A DNA stretch of 64,000 nucleotides from assembly GCA_037102815.1 (NCBI GenBank), contig BTPP01000002.1, forward strand, positions 1 to 64,000, written 5' to 3'. Both the position numbers and the translations under genes were made by a program. This document shows, in pieces, positions 49,200-60,728 of the stretch; position 1 is the first letter of the stretch, and each line of letters starts with the position of its first letter. This stretch comes from Neurospora intermedia (lineage: Eukaryota > Ascomycota > Sordariomycetes > Sordariales > Sordariaceae). Below the pieces are notes generated by a model. The model did no database searches. It was not told the DNA's origin and was given only the letters and a program-made list of their open reading frames with translations.

Positions 49200-52100
49200 A
49201 GGTCCGGGTAATTTATATCCTTTTATAATACCTACGAATTCTCGTTATTCGGATACCCCTTCTATTTAACCTAGAATTAATATTAGCAGCCGGATCTACA
49301 ATACTTTATAATCGCTTTAACTTCGTACTAAATATTATCCTCCTTAATATCTACAACTTCCCCCTATAGTACCGCTATAGTAGGATCCCTATAGTATAGT
49401 TCTAATAAAGTAATAAGGAATATTAAATAAATTCGGTAATACGTAGGGAGTACGAGTCGGTACGCTATCTTCTTCTCCCTAACGACTTCGGTAATTTAGA
49501 AGGGTCCTAAAAATTTATCTATTAATTTAATACTTAGGTAATATTATTTAATATACTTCGTATTAAATAGAACCTAACTCCTAACGTCGAACTCCTTTAA
49601 TTTCCGAACTTTATTATACTATTTTATATACCCCTAATTAACGACCTCTAAAGTTATTATAACTTCTAACCGCCTACGAAATAATTTATTAATCCGTTCG
49701 GTAATTACTATAGGAAGGACTATCCTTCGCCCTTACTCCGGATTTATTAATCCCCGAAAATAATACCCGAAGAGTAGCTCTAAAAGGGACTTTCCGATAG
49801 CGGTATAGAAATAGTTATTATATATCTACTATACGAGCGTAATTTTTTCAGCCTAATCGACCTACTCTATATTGTAGAAAATCCGAAAGTATAACTCTAA
49901 ATTTTAATTTTACCTCTCTGTTTATCCGTCCGTCTAGGGGTATTAAGCCGTACTAAAGCGTCTACGGATATTTAAAAGTTCGTAGTAAATTTTTTAAAAT
50001 TAATTTATAAAAAGGCTACTTCTATTTAATATAATAAAATTTAAGAGGTTAAATTATTAAAAGACGTTTCGTTAAAAAAAGAATATAAATTATTAAACGT
50101 TGATTATCTTCTACGTAGGGATATATAAAGCGTATTTAGTAAAGTAGTTAATAATAATAAGGATTATATCGTAGGTCCGATTAAATATAAGGTCGAATAA
50201 TTTTAGTAGTCTAATAATAAAGTCGTACGAAATATTTTGCTAAGGGATAGTAAGGATAAGTAACGACCTTAATAGTCCGTATAGTCGATAGTTGCGGGGT
50301 TTAGCCTTCTAGTATATTAGATATTTATAGATATATAATTTAATATCGGTTGTAATAGTAGGCTAGTAGTAGAATTAATTAATACGTTTTAATATTTTCC
50401 TTTAACCTAAGTACCCGGCTATTACTATATTATAGTAAGTATAGAATAATTTAACCCGTATACGTTTTAGAATGTAGATTTAATATCGATATTATAGAGT
50501 TCTATTTTTCTCTATTTTTTAATTTTTCGTTCGTCTCCTCCCTTTACTATTCTTCTATATTTCTTCGATAATAAATAGATTTTCCTTCTACGCTTCTAAC
50601 AATTATTATTCTAATAATAATAGTTATTCTTTATCCTTCTATACCCTTACTACTATTGTATACCCGCTTATATTCTCTATTATAATACTTTCGTTCTTCT
50701 TCCCTAATTTAGTAACGATTTCGTTTATAAACTTTACCCTCTTCCTTACTATTTTATCCTTTCTACTATTACCCTCAACCTCCTTTTATTTTCTCCCTTC
50801 CCTATCTACTTCGCCTTCCTCCTTCGAACCCCGCCTTTCTTCCCGCAATTCAATTCCTTCATCCTTTAACGCCTAACTTTCTTCCGTTTCGCCTATATCC
50901 TATCATTATTCCCTCTCTTCTACCGCCGTCCTTCAAACCTCCTTTCTAATTAAAATTACCTATCTTACTAATACTCTCAATACCCGACTTTCCTTTATTA
51001 CTCGGCCCTTTTCTTTACTCCTTTTAATAACCTTTACTAATAGGTAGTCGCCCCCTATCTCCAATTTTTTTCTTCGCAATTATAGCTTCTTCAATAACCC
51101 GTCTACCGAATTTAATTTTCCTAGCCGATATTTAATTCCGAAATTATATACTACTAATTTTAACGTTTATTAATTTTACTTTATACTAACCCGCTCCTTA
51201 TTTTAAAAATATTATAGGTTTAAATAATTTGTAATTATTAAGAATAATTTATTTATATATAATAAATATTACTTCTATACTTTTAACGTTCTTATAATTA
51301 CTAATAATTCTCTATCCCTAACCCCGTACCTTATTTCTTCCGGTAATTTTTTCTTTAAAAAGAAAATTATTAGGTGCTACTTATTACTATATAATTATAT
51401 AAAAACCGCTCTAATTGCGAAATCTAACGCGTCCGTTTCCACTCGGATTTATAATATTGGGTCGAAGTAGTACAATATAGGAGTTTCCTAGAATAATTTT
51501 TTAAATTCTGCGAACATTTCCCCTATTTCCTTTATAAGTTCGAATAGCCTCCGTTTATTGCCCTTTAATAATTCTATTAAGGGTACTATTACTTTAGAAT
51601 ATAATATTATAAAGTACTAATAGAATTCTATAAACCTTAAAAAGATTTAAATATTATAAACGTTCGCCGGAACCTCCTATTCTATAATTACTATAACCCT
51701 CTCTAGGTTTATCGATATACCCTTTAGAGAAACGATATATCCTAAGAATAATACCCGTTTTATATAAAATTCGCACTTACCTAAGTTTATATAGAGATCC
51801 CGATCTTATAGCCGCTAAAAAACTTCCTTAATATAGTTAATATAATCTTCTTCGTTCTTACTATAAATTAAAATATTATTAAAGTAAGTAATATATATTA
51901 TATTTATTAGCCCTACTAACGTATTATTAATATATATTTAAAATATCGCTAGTACGTTTACTAACCTTATCAGTATAATTAAAAACTCGTAGTGCCCGTA
52001 CTTCGTACGAAATACCGTTTTCTCTTCATTTCTCTTTCGGATCCGAATTTTATAATATACGTCCTTCAAATCTAATTTAATAAAGATTTTAACTAATAAT

Positions 52101-52760
52101 AATCGATTTAGAATCTTTTAAATAAGGGGTAATACCGTCCGATTCTTCTTTATAACTTTATTTAATACTTTAAAATTGATGTAGAACTTTAATTTTCTAC
52201 CCTTCTTTAGAATAAAAATAATAAAGGCGTCCGCTAGATTAATAGAAGGACGAATTTATTCTTTCTAAAGTACTTCTACTAATTATTCGTATAATACTTC
52301 TAATTCTTTAACGTTCAATATATAAATCGGTCCCTAAGGCGCTAACTCCCCTTCAATTAAATTAATACAATACTTTAACCGGTTGTATTAGGGTAGGGGT
52401 ATAACCGAAGCTTCGAATACTAATTAAAATTCTTTATATTCTAGCGGAATAATCGGTTTAAGGACGGTAAGTTCGCCTTCTATTTCCTCTAGTAATTCTA
52501 AGGGTTGTAGTAGTACTAATTCTATAGAGGGTACTAGGGTAAGGTAAATATTATTAAATACTATCCGAAAGACCTTTATTAGGGAAGTAGGGACCAGAGG
52601 TATTTCGGCCAATTCTAATACAACGGATAGGGTTATAAATTTTAATACTAAAGAAGAGGGGATTTTAAACGGGATATTCGTATACGTAGAAGGGTAGAAA
52701 CCCTCTTCTACCCTTACTATTTCCTAAAAGTCTAATAGTAAAATTAAATCCTACTGTAGC
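49200..52760 (-). pseudogene. pol remnant of the minus-strand gypsy element (RT to chromodomain)
   Basis: Minus-strand reading: a linker before RT with IPLEYKEF (about 52424-52450), then RT with LDLKDVYYKIRIRK near 52040. The active-site motif YFNNILIYS at about 51860-51890 shows YxDD decayed to YxNN. RNase H-like sequence lies near 51450, a purine-rich linker at 50500-51050, and integrase C-terminal sequence at 49400-50300. A chromodomain lies at about 49205-49275 (VK, stop, KGYPNNENS, stop), with stops at conserved tryptophans. The order matches a chromovirus, and the RIP stops inactivate it. Confidence 0.8.
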
Positions 52761-53559
52761 CCTACTAGAACGGTTATAGCGTTATATATTTCCTTTACCG
52801 GTATTATATTTAATATAAAATCGCCAGCTTTAATACGAAAATAAAACGACTATCGCCGCTAATTAATATTGGGGTTCTACTTACAAAGTTAGGAATAACC
52901 GAGGATAACTTCTACGGCCGGAGATTTAACTATAATAAAAGTAATTCGCTTTATCTACTTAATACTATAGGAATTACGCATTTTAATAAAATAAATAATC
53001 GTACTATATATAAAAATAGGCTAAAGAGAGAAATTAATAAAATAATAGGGTATTGGATTAATTTTTACATTCGACGGGAATAAATACCTACTAATTAAAT
53101 TTAACTCTATACCTAAATTTATTAACCCTTACGTATTCCGCCAATCTCTATAAATCTTTATTAATAACCTTATTTCTAAATATAATTATAATTTACCTAT
53201 ATTGTCCTAAGCGGTTATAATTACTATTCTAACCGCGATCGGTTTAGCGTTCGCTCTGTATAAAGGGGTACTTATAAGGATAATACAATTCTATATTAAA
53301 TAGCCGACCTAGCCGCAATTATAATACGCTCGGTTTTAGTACGCTATTGCGAAATAACCCGTTATATTATACTCGTAGTAGGTATTCGGTAATTTCGGCT
53401 AGGTATAACGGTTATACATATAACTTTTTTAGCGATAAAGGGAATAAATAAAATTAGAATTTATTTAAAAAGTAATAGAGGGGCGATAGGGAAAATCGGA
53501 AGGGTTAATACTATAGGACAATTGAAAAGGGATATTCGAAGAGGAAGTAAGAGGGTATA

Positions 53560-54650
53560 AAAATAAAGAAGATAGCGGAATATACCTTAAAGATATTTAA
53601 TTTTAATAATATAATATAAACGGTTTAATATTCTCTAAACTTTCTAACTATTCCGTATACGCTACTACTTCGTTTATCGTATTAATACCGGCCGTTAAAA
53701 GGACACTTTATTTAAAAAAGGAGCGCAATTAATTAACTTAAATAACGACCCGAGTATATTCCGGTTAATTGTATAATAGATTAAATTCTTCGGTATAATA
53801 GCGGTTATAAAAGTTATAAATAATTTCCGAAGCGCCTTACTATATACGTTCGAATTTATTGAGAACGGATCGTTTAATAGCCTAGGTATTACTATTATAT
53901 TTAGTCTCCAAGAAAATACGGAGGTCGCTCTACGTAGGCGTATTATAAATAGTATTATACTTAGGTTTACTATAGAGAGCTAATATATATTTAATTTATA
54001 TATTCTTAAAATTACTTTTAATATAATTAATAATAAACGAGAGGGAAATATAGGGGTATTTTTAAAAATACGTATTAATATTATAAAAGTAGTTCTACAA
54101 TTATAAGAAACTTTCGCCGGTAAATTTAATAATATTATATTTAGGATAGTATTCAGTACGAACTAGCGTAGCTACGGTTAATAAAGGGGTAATTATAGCG
54201 ATAGCCGCTAACGAGGGGGTAGTAAGGGGAAGTATAATAGAAATATAAGTCTAATTATAGAAGAGGTAATCCTAATAATAGAACCCGGCGGAAATAGGAG
54301 GGTAGTTTCCTACTAAGTTTTATTCGGTAAGGCCTACGAAAGCGAATTAATCCTATTAGAATATATACGAAGGGAAATAATTAAAGAAAAATTTAATTAT
54401 AGTAAACCGGGATTCGAATAATTATTACTTACGTACGAGCTCGTCGGCTTCCGAAATTTAGAAATATAAACGGGGAGCCCGGGGTAGCGTAGGGGGGTAG
54501 TCTTCGTTACTATCTTCTTCAATAAACTCTACGGTAGGTTAGTACTATTATAAGGAAGGCGGAGGAAATTGAATTGTTTTAACCGTAATAATTATAGGGG
54601 TAATAGTATAAGAGGGACGAAGAGTAGCCTTAGTAATATAAGAGATAAAC
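53560..54650 (-). pseudogene. Probable gag remnant of the minus-strand gypsy element
   Basis: By position this lies directly inside the 5' LTR (54714-55053) and before pol. The minus-strand frame around 54230-53700 has capsid-like stretches (LVRTEYYPKYNIIKFTGESF; ALRKLFITFI), broken by RIP stops. No zinc knuckle could be made out, so the call rests mainly on gene order. Confidence 0.45.
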
Positions 54651-54713
54651 CGGCCGCTACGTATATATATTTTAATAGTATTAATTCAATTCCTAGAGGA
54701 AGAGTTATTAATT

Positions 54714-55053
54714 TATTAGGAACGTAAGCGAAAAGTAGGTTAAAGTAACTACGGTCGTAGCCACACATAGGGGACGGCAAATTAGAGGTCAATCCAAAAA
54801 TATATTAATAACTACCAACTATAATAAATTACGCTTCGTTGAACCTCTTTTATACTTATACAAACTCTATTCATCCGCTAATGAGCGTTATAGAGTCCCG
54901 TACTAATCTAGCGCCCCGACACGGTGCCGGATTATCCTTCCCGCGAGCCCGACCCGATATGGGCGCTGCCGTTGTTGGTCCGCCGCTTCGGCCGACGGAG
55001 CGGAGCAGCGACCGTTGGAGTGCTTCGGTACGCAGGCTCTTCGCCTCCTGACA
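54714..55053 (-). repeat. LTR (340 bp), 5' in element orientation, bordering the gene cluster
   Basis: The outer ~200 bases, next to the cluster, are almost unmutated and GC-rich (ACGGTGCCGGATTATCCTTC). The inner first 100 bases are AT-shifted (TATTAGGAACGTAAGCGAAA). Confidence 0.95.
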
Positions 55054-55058
55054 TACAA

Positions 55059-55600
55059 CTACGTTAGTATTGTGAAGCCTCCCAGGTTACCCTATCACTC
55101 TTTATAATAGCCTAAAAAAATACTTATTTTAATAAACTTTAATATTTTTTCAAAAAAGAAATCTTAGCGCCCAGTAGGATACGGTTTAAATAGTAGGACG
55201 AAAAAGCTACTTTTTCCATTTTAATAGCGATTTCCCCTCGACTATCTAATATATCCAGATGCACATAGTGCCAAATGACGAGAAAAGAAAAGCGGTCATT
55301 TTGGTACCGATTGCACGCCGTCCGGATAGACGGTTGTTGAAAAACTTCGAAAAACCGAGTTTCTAATTGCAAATGCAACCGCGCGACCGATGCAAATGAC
55401 CAAGTCCCAAAAAATAATCAAGTCCGAAAACACCTTCCACTCGCACTTCGGCCGACGCACGTCGGGCGAAACCTTTACTAACACTTTCCTTACTCTAAAC
55501 ATTCGTAGTAAGAGGCAACTATGAGCCAAGGGACCGATTTTATTATCTTACCGCCTACGCAAACCGCGTTCTTCTCAATTCCTTCATCGCACTCAATAAA
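55059..55600 (+). promoter_or_regulatory. Upstream region of the first P450 gene
   Basis: 542 bp between the retroelement's target duplication and the P450 ATG. The half next to the element (55059-55250) is AT-rich with possible RIP leakage and a T/A-rich tract; the half next to the gene has normal composition. It contains the palindrome TCGGCCGA at 55448-55455, 146 bp before the ATG, in a CG-rich setting (GCCGACGCACGTCGGGC). No clear TATA box. Confidence 0.55.
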
Positions 55601-57538
55601 ATGCACGGACATAACGTACTTGCAGAACTCTTATATACATCCGCAAGATGTATTCTCGTCTTAGCAAGCATTTGGATCGTCTTTCACCTCGCGAGCGCCT
55701 TTTACAATGTCTTTTTCCATCCTTTGCGACACATTCCAGGTCCCAAGCTTGTGGCGGCAACGTACATTCCTGAGTTCTATTGGGACGTCCTGCGAGGTGG
55801 CATGTACCAGAAGCGCATCCTGTTAATGCACGAGAAATACGGTATGACGAACCATAAGCACTATTTCAACATGTCTTCCGGTGTTTTGTCCCGTCCTCTA
55901 ACAACGGAGCTTGACAACTATGCGATTACTCTAGGCCCTATCGTACGCATCAGTCCTAATGAAGTTCATTGTAACGACTGGCGCTTTATTGACGAGATCT
56001 ACGCCTCCGGCAGTAGAAAACGAGACAAGCCTTTGCATCAAGTCCGAGGAAGTGGAGGGCAAGTTCATGTCCCTGTGAATAATCTACGACTCAATTGGGT
56101 TCGGTGCTGACATCCATCTGTCTCAGTATTGTCCACGCTACTTTTTCGACCACAAGCCATGATCTTCATCGGATGAGACGAAACGCCTTGAACAAGTTCT
56201 TTTCCCGTGCACAAGTTGCGCGACTGGAGCCAACAGTTCGCGTCTATGCCGAACGCATTTGCGACAAGATCCTGATCTTGGGCAAGTCAGCACCCTTTGA
56301 TGTCACCACGGCGTATAGCCATTTTACCACTGATGTCATCTCTGGCTACTGTCTCGGTGACAGCCTCGGGCTCATCGAGCAGAAGGGGTGGGAGCCCAAC
56401 TTCCGCGAGCCATTGTACGCGCAGCTCAAACTGATGTACTGGCTTCGTTTTGTCCCCTTTTTCAAGCACTTGAGTGTTGCCGCAGCTATGTAAGGTTGTC
56501 CCAATGTTGATGCAGCACATAGGACTTGTCGGCGTTGTCGCTAACGGGAGGACAGGATCACTCGACGATTCTCAAAGGATATGGACACGCTCTTCAATGC
56601 GTTAGTGGTACGTTTTCTCTGGTTAAAGTTTCGTTCCATGCCCTGTTTCGCTGACGAATCATGACATTCAGGGGGACATGCCAAGGTATGTGAGGAGAGC
56701 ACAAGACAATGTGATCAAGGGTCTCGACGATGGCTCATCAGTCTTTGGTGCTCTCTTGACCTCAGATCTTCCACCGAGCGAGAAATCCCTTGAGCGTTTG
56801 ACGGATGAGGGATTCTCCTTGTTTGCAGCCGGGACGGAAACCGTCAGTTGGGCATTGTCCGTCATCACTTATCATCTCTTTGCAAACCGTGAGCTGCTGG
56901 AAAAGGTCACCACAGAAGTAACACAGGCCATCGACGCCAAATCCGGGCAACTTCCCTCTTGGCACACGCTGGAAAAGTTGCCCTACCTGGGAGGTGTCAT
57001 CTACGAAGGTTTACGTCTATCCTATGGCGTTGCCAGTCGTTCCTCGCGCATCCCAGTCGGAGAAGATTTGGTATATCGTGGCGAATGGGCACCGAAGGGA
57101 AGCAACACCATGCGCGAAATTCAATACGTGATACCAAGAGGGTATGCAATCGGGATGTCGCCTCTTAGTATACATCATGATGAAACGGTCTTTCCAAATT
57201 CGCACTCTTTCGTTCCAGAGCGATGGATCGATGACAACAATCAGCATCGGAAAGAACTCGACCGGGCTTTGCTATCATTCTCCAAGGGAAGCCGCAGCTG
57301 CCTTGGCATCAAGTGAGTGATCCAGACCCTCATTATCATGGCAAGTCCGAACTGACCTTTACTGCTCCCCAGCCTTGCTTACTGCGAGCTCTATGTGCTG
57401 CTTTCATTGCTCATTGTTCGCGTCTTCCCGCGCATGAAGCTTCACGAAACCACAGAGTCCGATGTGGCGCACGACCATGACTTCTTCAATCCTTTCCCGG
57501 TTTCGAGCAGCAAGGGTGTTCGGGCCATCATTGTATAG
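55601..57538 (+). CDS. Cytochrome P450 monooxygenase (528 aa, 6 exons)
   Basis: A heme-thiolate monooxygenase, membrane-anchored in the ER, that would oxidise a small-molecule substrate using a P450 reductase. Exons: 55601-55841, 55935-56058, 56127-56489, 56556-56607, 56672-57312, 57373-57538. The joined frame is open, totalling 528 codons plus TAG. Introns are 60-93 bp with GT-AG ends and CTGAC/CTAAC-type branch sites, except intron 2, which is GC-AG (GCAAGT...CAG). Visible landmarks: an N-terminal hydrophobic segment (about residues 14-37), a proline-rich hinge (HIPGPK), I-helix AGTETVS (313-319), K-helix EGLR (372-375), PERW (442-445) and the heme loop FSKGSRSCLG with Cys470. All key residues are present, and the length is normal. 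The general sequence type is that of fungal trichodiene-oxygenase/benzoate-hydroxylase-like P450s, an impression only. Substrate unknown. Confidence 0.92.
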
Positions 57539-58248
57539 GTGGTGCTGGAGGAATGTGCGAAATGACGGCTCGTTCTCTTCAGGTCCTTCGCGCTGTCGCG
57601 GAGACAACGAATGTGCAAGACTGGGGCCTGGTTCTTTGCCCACGAGTGTTCATTTTGCCAGGCACGACCGTAAACGATCGGAAAAGTTAAGGTAGGTACT
57701 ATCTTGAGGTACTAGTGTGAGAGCCCAATGCACTATTTTCAGGCGTAAACGTTGCAACATAGAGGTATTCTGTTTATCTGCAAACGTTCTTGACTGCCCC
57801 GTAATGAAGCATCGTCGACCAATGTTCCCTCCAGATACCGCCAGACTTCACCACGTCAACAACATAGAATTTTAGGTATCAACAGTTGAGATAGTCTTAT
57901 AGAAATCCAACTTTACGTTTGTGAACAGATGATTTTATTGTGAGGTTATAGGCCCCATTGTGTACAAGGTTTGCATGCGTGGGTGGATGTATTGGGGCAC
58001 TGAGCAGTGCGAGCAGTTCATCTATAAAGGTAAAACGACTGCTCGGCTGAAGCTGGAATTGACATTTGCGCACCATATATGAGCACTTGGCTACCTACCT
58101 TGAGGTAAGTAAACAATGACTGTTCATAGATCTAGAAGTACCTTTCGATGGCGTGAGCAAAGGGGGTTGAGATTGAATACGAACTATGGTGGATGATCTA
58201 GATACATTTCTCTCGAGGTTGACTTCTAAAAAGACCGTCTAGATCACA
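57539..58248. other. Intergenic region between convergent gene ends
   Basis: 710 bp separate the 3' end of the plus-strand P450 from the 3' end of the minus-strand oxidase. Two related pieces, AAGGTAGGTACTATCTTGAGGTAC (near 57690) and CTACCTACCTTGAGGTAAG (near 58088), contain the CTTGAGGTA box. An open stretch at 57462-57695 runs across the P450 stop in another frame and is not a gene. Nothing else seen. Confidence 0.6.
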
Positions 58249-59870
58249 TTAAACGGGGCCTGCGGTCTTCTTCCCGACGATGGGATTGTAGAACCGGAAA
58301 CGATTGAATGGGTCATACTTGGCCTTGAGATCCCGAAGCTTCTTCAAACGCCACGCCTCATGTCCATACTTTTCCTCGACAGACTCAAACCCGTTGGCAT
58401 AATTGACATAAGCATTGACTGGTCTGGTGGGCTGGCCCTGGTTCCACTGGTCTCGCACCTCATTTGCCCATTTCCAGGCCTCCTGTTCGATGGTCTTATT
58501 GTTAGGAGGAATGATGATTTGAACCAGCATGAGATGATGGTCATCGCGGAAGGGGTAGGCGGAGTCGTTGGGATTCTGGGCATCCGTGCCGGCAGTGGAG
58601 TAACCTTCGTGAAGCACAACAGCTCCAGCGGCAAGTGTGGGGTCGCTGGCAATGCGTTTCTTGAAACCTTCAAAGATAAGGCGCTCGGCGGTCAGGTTGT
58701 ACACTTGAAGGCCGGCTGTGGCGGTGATTCGGACTTTGTTGTGTTGACAAATGGCACTGTTCTCGTCAGTCTGCTGTGCAGCAGCCACCTGTGGAAAGGG
58801 GACATCTCCCTGCTCATCCCGTACGGCCTCGATGGCATTAAATGGGGCCAGGAGCTTTTCTGCTTCAGCAGCGGATCCACGGTAGGCAAACGTCCACCAG
58901 AGGACAGGCTCCTTTTCCGAAACGGTGGTATCCAGCAACATGTTTCCGAAGTTGGTTGTCATGTTGACCGGGGTTGAGCCATTTCCGTGGAAGTTGTTGA
59001 GGGCAGTGAAGACAGCTTCGAGCTGGTCTCCACGCCACACATAGTTGTGGTAGTGCCAGGTATCAGGACCGCGGGGATAGACTTTCATCTCGAAGCTGGT
59101 GACAATACCAAAGTTGTGACCCGCACCTTTCATGGCCCACAAGAGATCACTGTGGCTGGTGTTGTTGACACGAACGGCAGTTCCATCGGCAAGCACAACA
59201 TTGAGCTGAAGAATGTTATCGCTGATCATGCCATGAGGACCTTCGTGGCGGCCGTGGCCACCACCAAGGCCTGGACCCATCATGCCCACGCAGTCGCAGG
59301 AGCCAGTGGTCGTGACATATCCCTGATCCCAAAGGTATCTGTTGGCTTGGCCATCGAATACGCCGCCTCCAAACCAAGCAGACTTGCCATTGGGCTGAAT
59401 GGTGATGGTCCTGAATTGTGCCATGTTGATCTGCACGCCGTTGAATGATCCGAGACTGGAGGGATATCCGTGACCCTTGTTGATGGCCAAGAACTCAATG
59501 CTCTTTTCGTTACAGTATTTCACCTGCATATTCGTGTCAGCATCATGTGAGCTACTGTGTGACATTGACCATACGCCATGGAACTTACAATGCTGGCTAC
59601 ATCCGATTCCTGGGCAGGCTCGATGACGATCTGGAACTTTGGCTTGGCAAAATCATTCCATCTCGATGTAGCGTCTTCATAACGTGCATCCTCGGGTCCG
59701 AAAATGATGGTGCTCTTCGAGAGCCGTGAACCAAGTTCACGCTGGACTTGGGCGACGCTTAACTTCCGAGGGGTTGAAGGAGACCGCTCAAAGTAGGATG
59801 GGATGGTTGCAGCTGCTACCAGCGTGTGGAATATGCCAAGACAGCTGGCAAGGGAGAGAAGGCCTTTCAT
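58249..59870 (-). CDS. Secreted FAD-linked oxidoreductase, BBE type (518 aa, 2 exons)
   Basis: A berberine-bridge-enzyme-like flavoprotein oxidase. Such enzymes oxidise or cyclise natural-product intermediates with O2. Exon 1 is 59870-59589, exon 2 is 59523-58249, and the intron (59588-59524, 65 bp) has GTAAGT...GCAG ends. ATG 59870 was chosen over an in-frame ATG at 59927 because it starts a clear signal peptide (MKGLLSLASCLGIFHTLVAA). The FAD-binding PCMH domain follows: NKGHG with His112 and GSCDCVG with Cys170 are the two positions that attach FAD covalently in bicovalent family members. GGGHGRHEGPHGMISDN is the typical next box. The C-terminal BBE module ends with KAKYDPFNRFRFYNPI. Length and domains are complete. 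It is divergent from the second P450, sharing its promoter. Confidence 0.93.
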
Positions 59871-60728
59871 GTTGCAAAGAAGTTGCTTGACCAGTTGAAG
59901 TGGAAATTTGGTTGAAATGCAATGCAATGCGATGCGATGCGACGACGTGTTGTCTTGCAGTGAAGATCTTCAAGCGACCTTCAACCAGAGGTTTATATGT
60001 TCTTTGACTCCCTTCTGGGTACGTACTCATCGTTTCTGCCTTCCAGCCCATCGGCCATCAGTTTGGTTTGCAAAAACATCAATAATTCTCCCGAGACAGC
60101 ATCGTGGTTACCTATTGTTCGGCCTGTGAGCCAATCGAAGAGAGTTGAGGCGAGGCTCAGGTCGACAGCCTGTGGCACAGCACCTAGGTTAGGTACCTCT
60201 GGGGTTGGACAGTCAAGCCATCACGAGAATGTGACCGAGTGGCAGCCAGGGAACCTGATCCATCATGCAGACTGGTGTTCCCACTGTGTTCGGTTGATAC
60301 AACCGAAGGTCACCGCGAGCCCCGCGCAAGCCGAGGTTTGTCGGCCGACGACTTATTGACAAAACCCCGATGCTCTAGACCTCTGTTCTAGGGAGATCGG
60401 GGGTCTCGATCAGCACTCCATTTTCAGCCCCGACGCCCGAACAAACCAGACCGAGACAGCCAGCTGAGAAGCCCGATACCTCTGGGTGGGTCGCATGTGG
60501 ACTGTGGTCCCGTCACAGCCAACGAGGACCGACTGTGGCTTCGGCTGGGCTGTTCTGCTGTCAGCGATGACTGCACAACTCGCCTTTGGTGTCCAAGTAT
60601 CAAGTACTTTGCCCATTTCCAAAGGTGTCTACGCAGGCCATGTACTGTTTGATGGGTGCTCATCAAACTTTCACCAGAAAACATCGAAGTCCAGCAGCAA
60701 CATCCTCTAGCCGCCATATTGGCCCATC
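59871..60728. promoter_or_regulatory. Shared divergent promoter of the FAD oxidase and second P450
   Basis: 858 bp between the two start codons, the longest non-coding gap in the cluster. It contains a pentamer array of AATGC/GATGC units (59914-59942) near the oxidase start, and the palindrome TCGGCCGA at 60341-60348. It also holds a 10-bp direct repeat TACCTCTGGG at 60194-60203 and 60477-60486, the first next to AGGTACCT. These are candidate binding sites for a cluster regulator. Several open stretches cross it in various frames, but none looks like a protein. Confidence 0.6.

Larger units (their letters stand above)
46075..55053 (-). mobile_element. Minus-strand chromodomain gypsy element (8,979 bp), RIP-killed
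   Basis: The 340-bp LTRs (46075-46414 and 54714-55053) have an 8-bp inverted end TGTCAGGA...TCCTGACA, each end being intact in only one copy. The flanking target duplication is TACAA (46070-46074 and 55054-55058). The minus-strand polypurine tract AAGGGGGGGGG lies next to the 46414 end. Gag, RT, integrase and chromodomain remnants read on the minus strand in that order. About 2.7 kb between the chromodomain and the 3' LTR holds repeats, a T91 run and possibly a foreign insertion. It forms the border between RIP-altered DNA and the gene cluster. Confidence 0.93.

Noticed and set aside
58360-59448. Long plus-strand open frames (205 and 153 codons) opposite the FAD oxidase
   Set aside because: They are antisense shadows of a well-supported two-exon oxidase with intact signature motifs.
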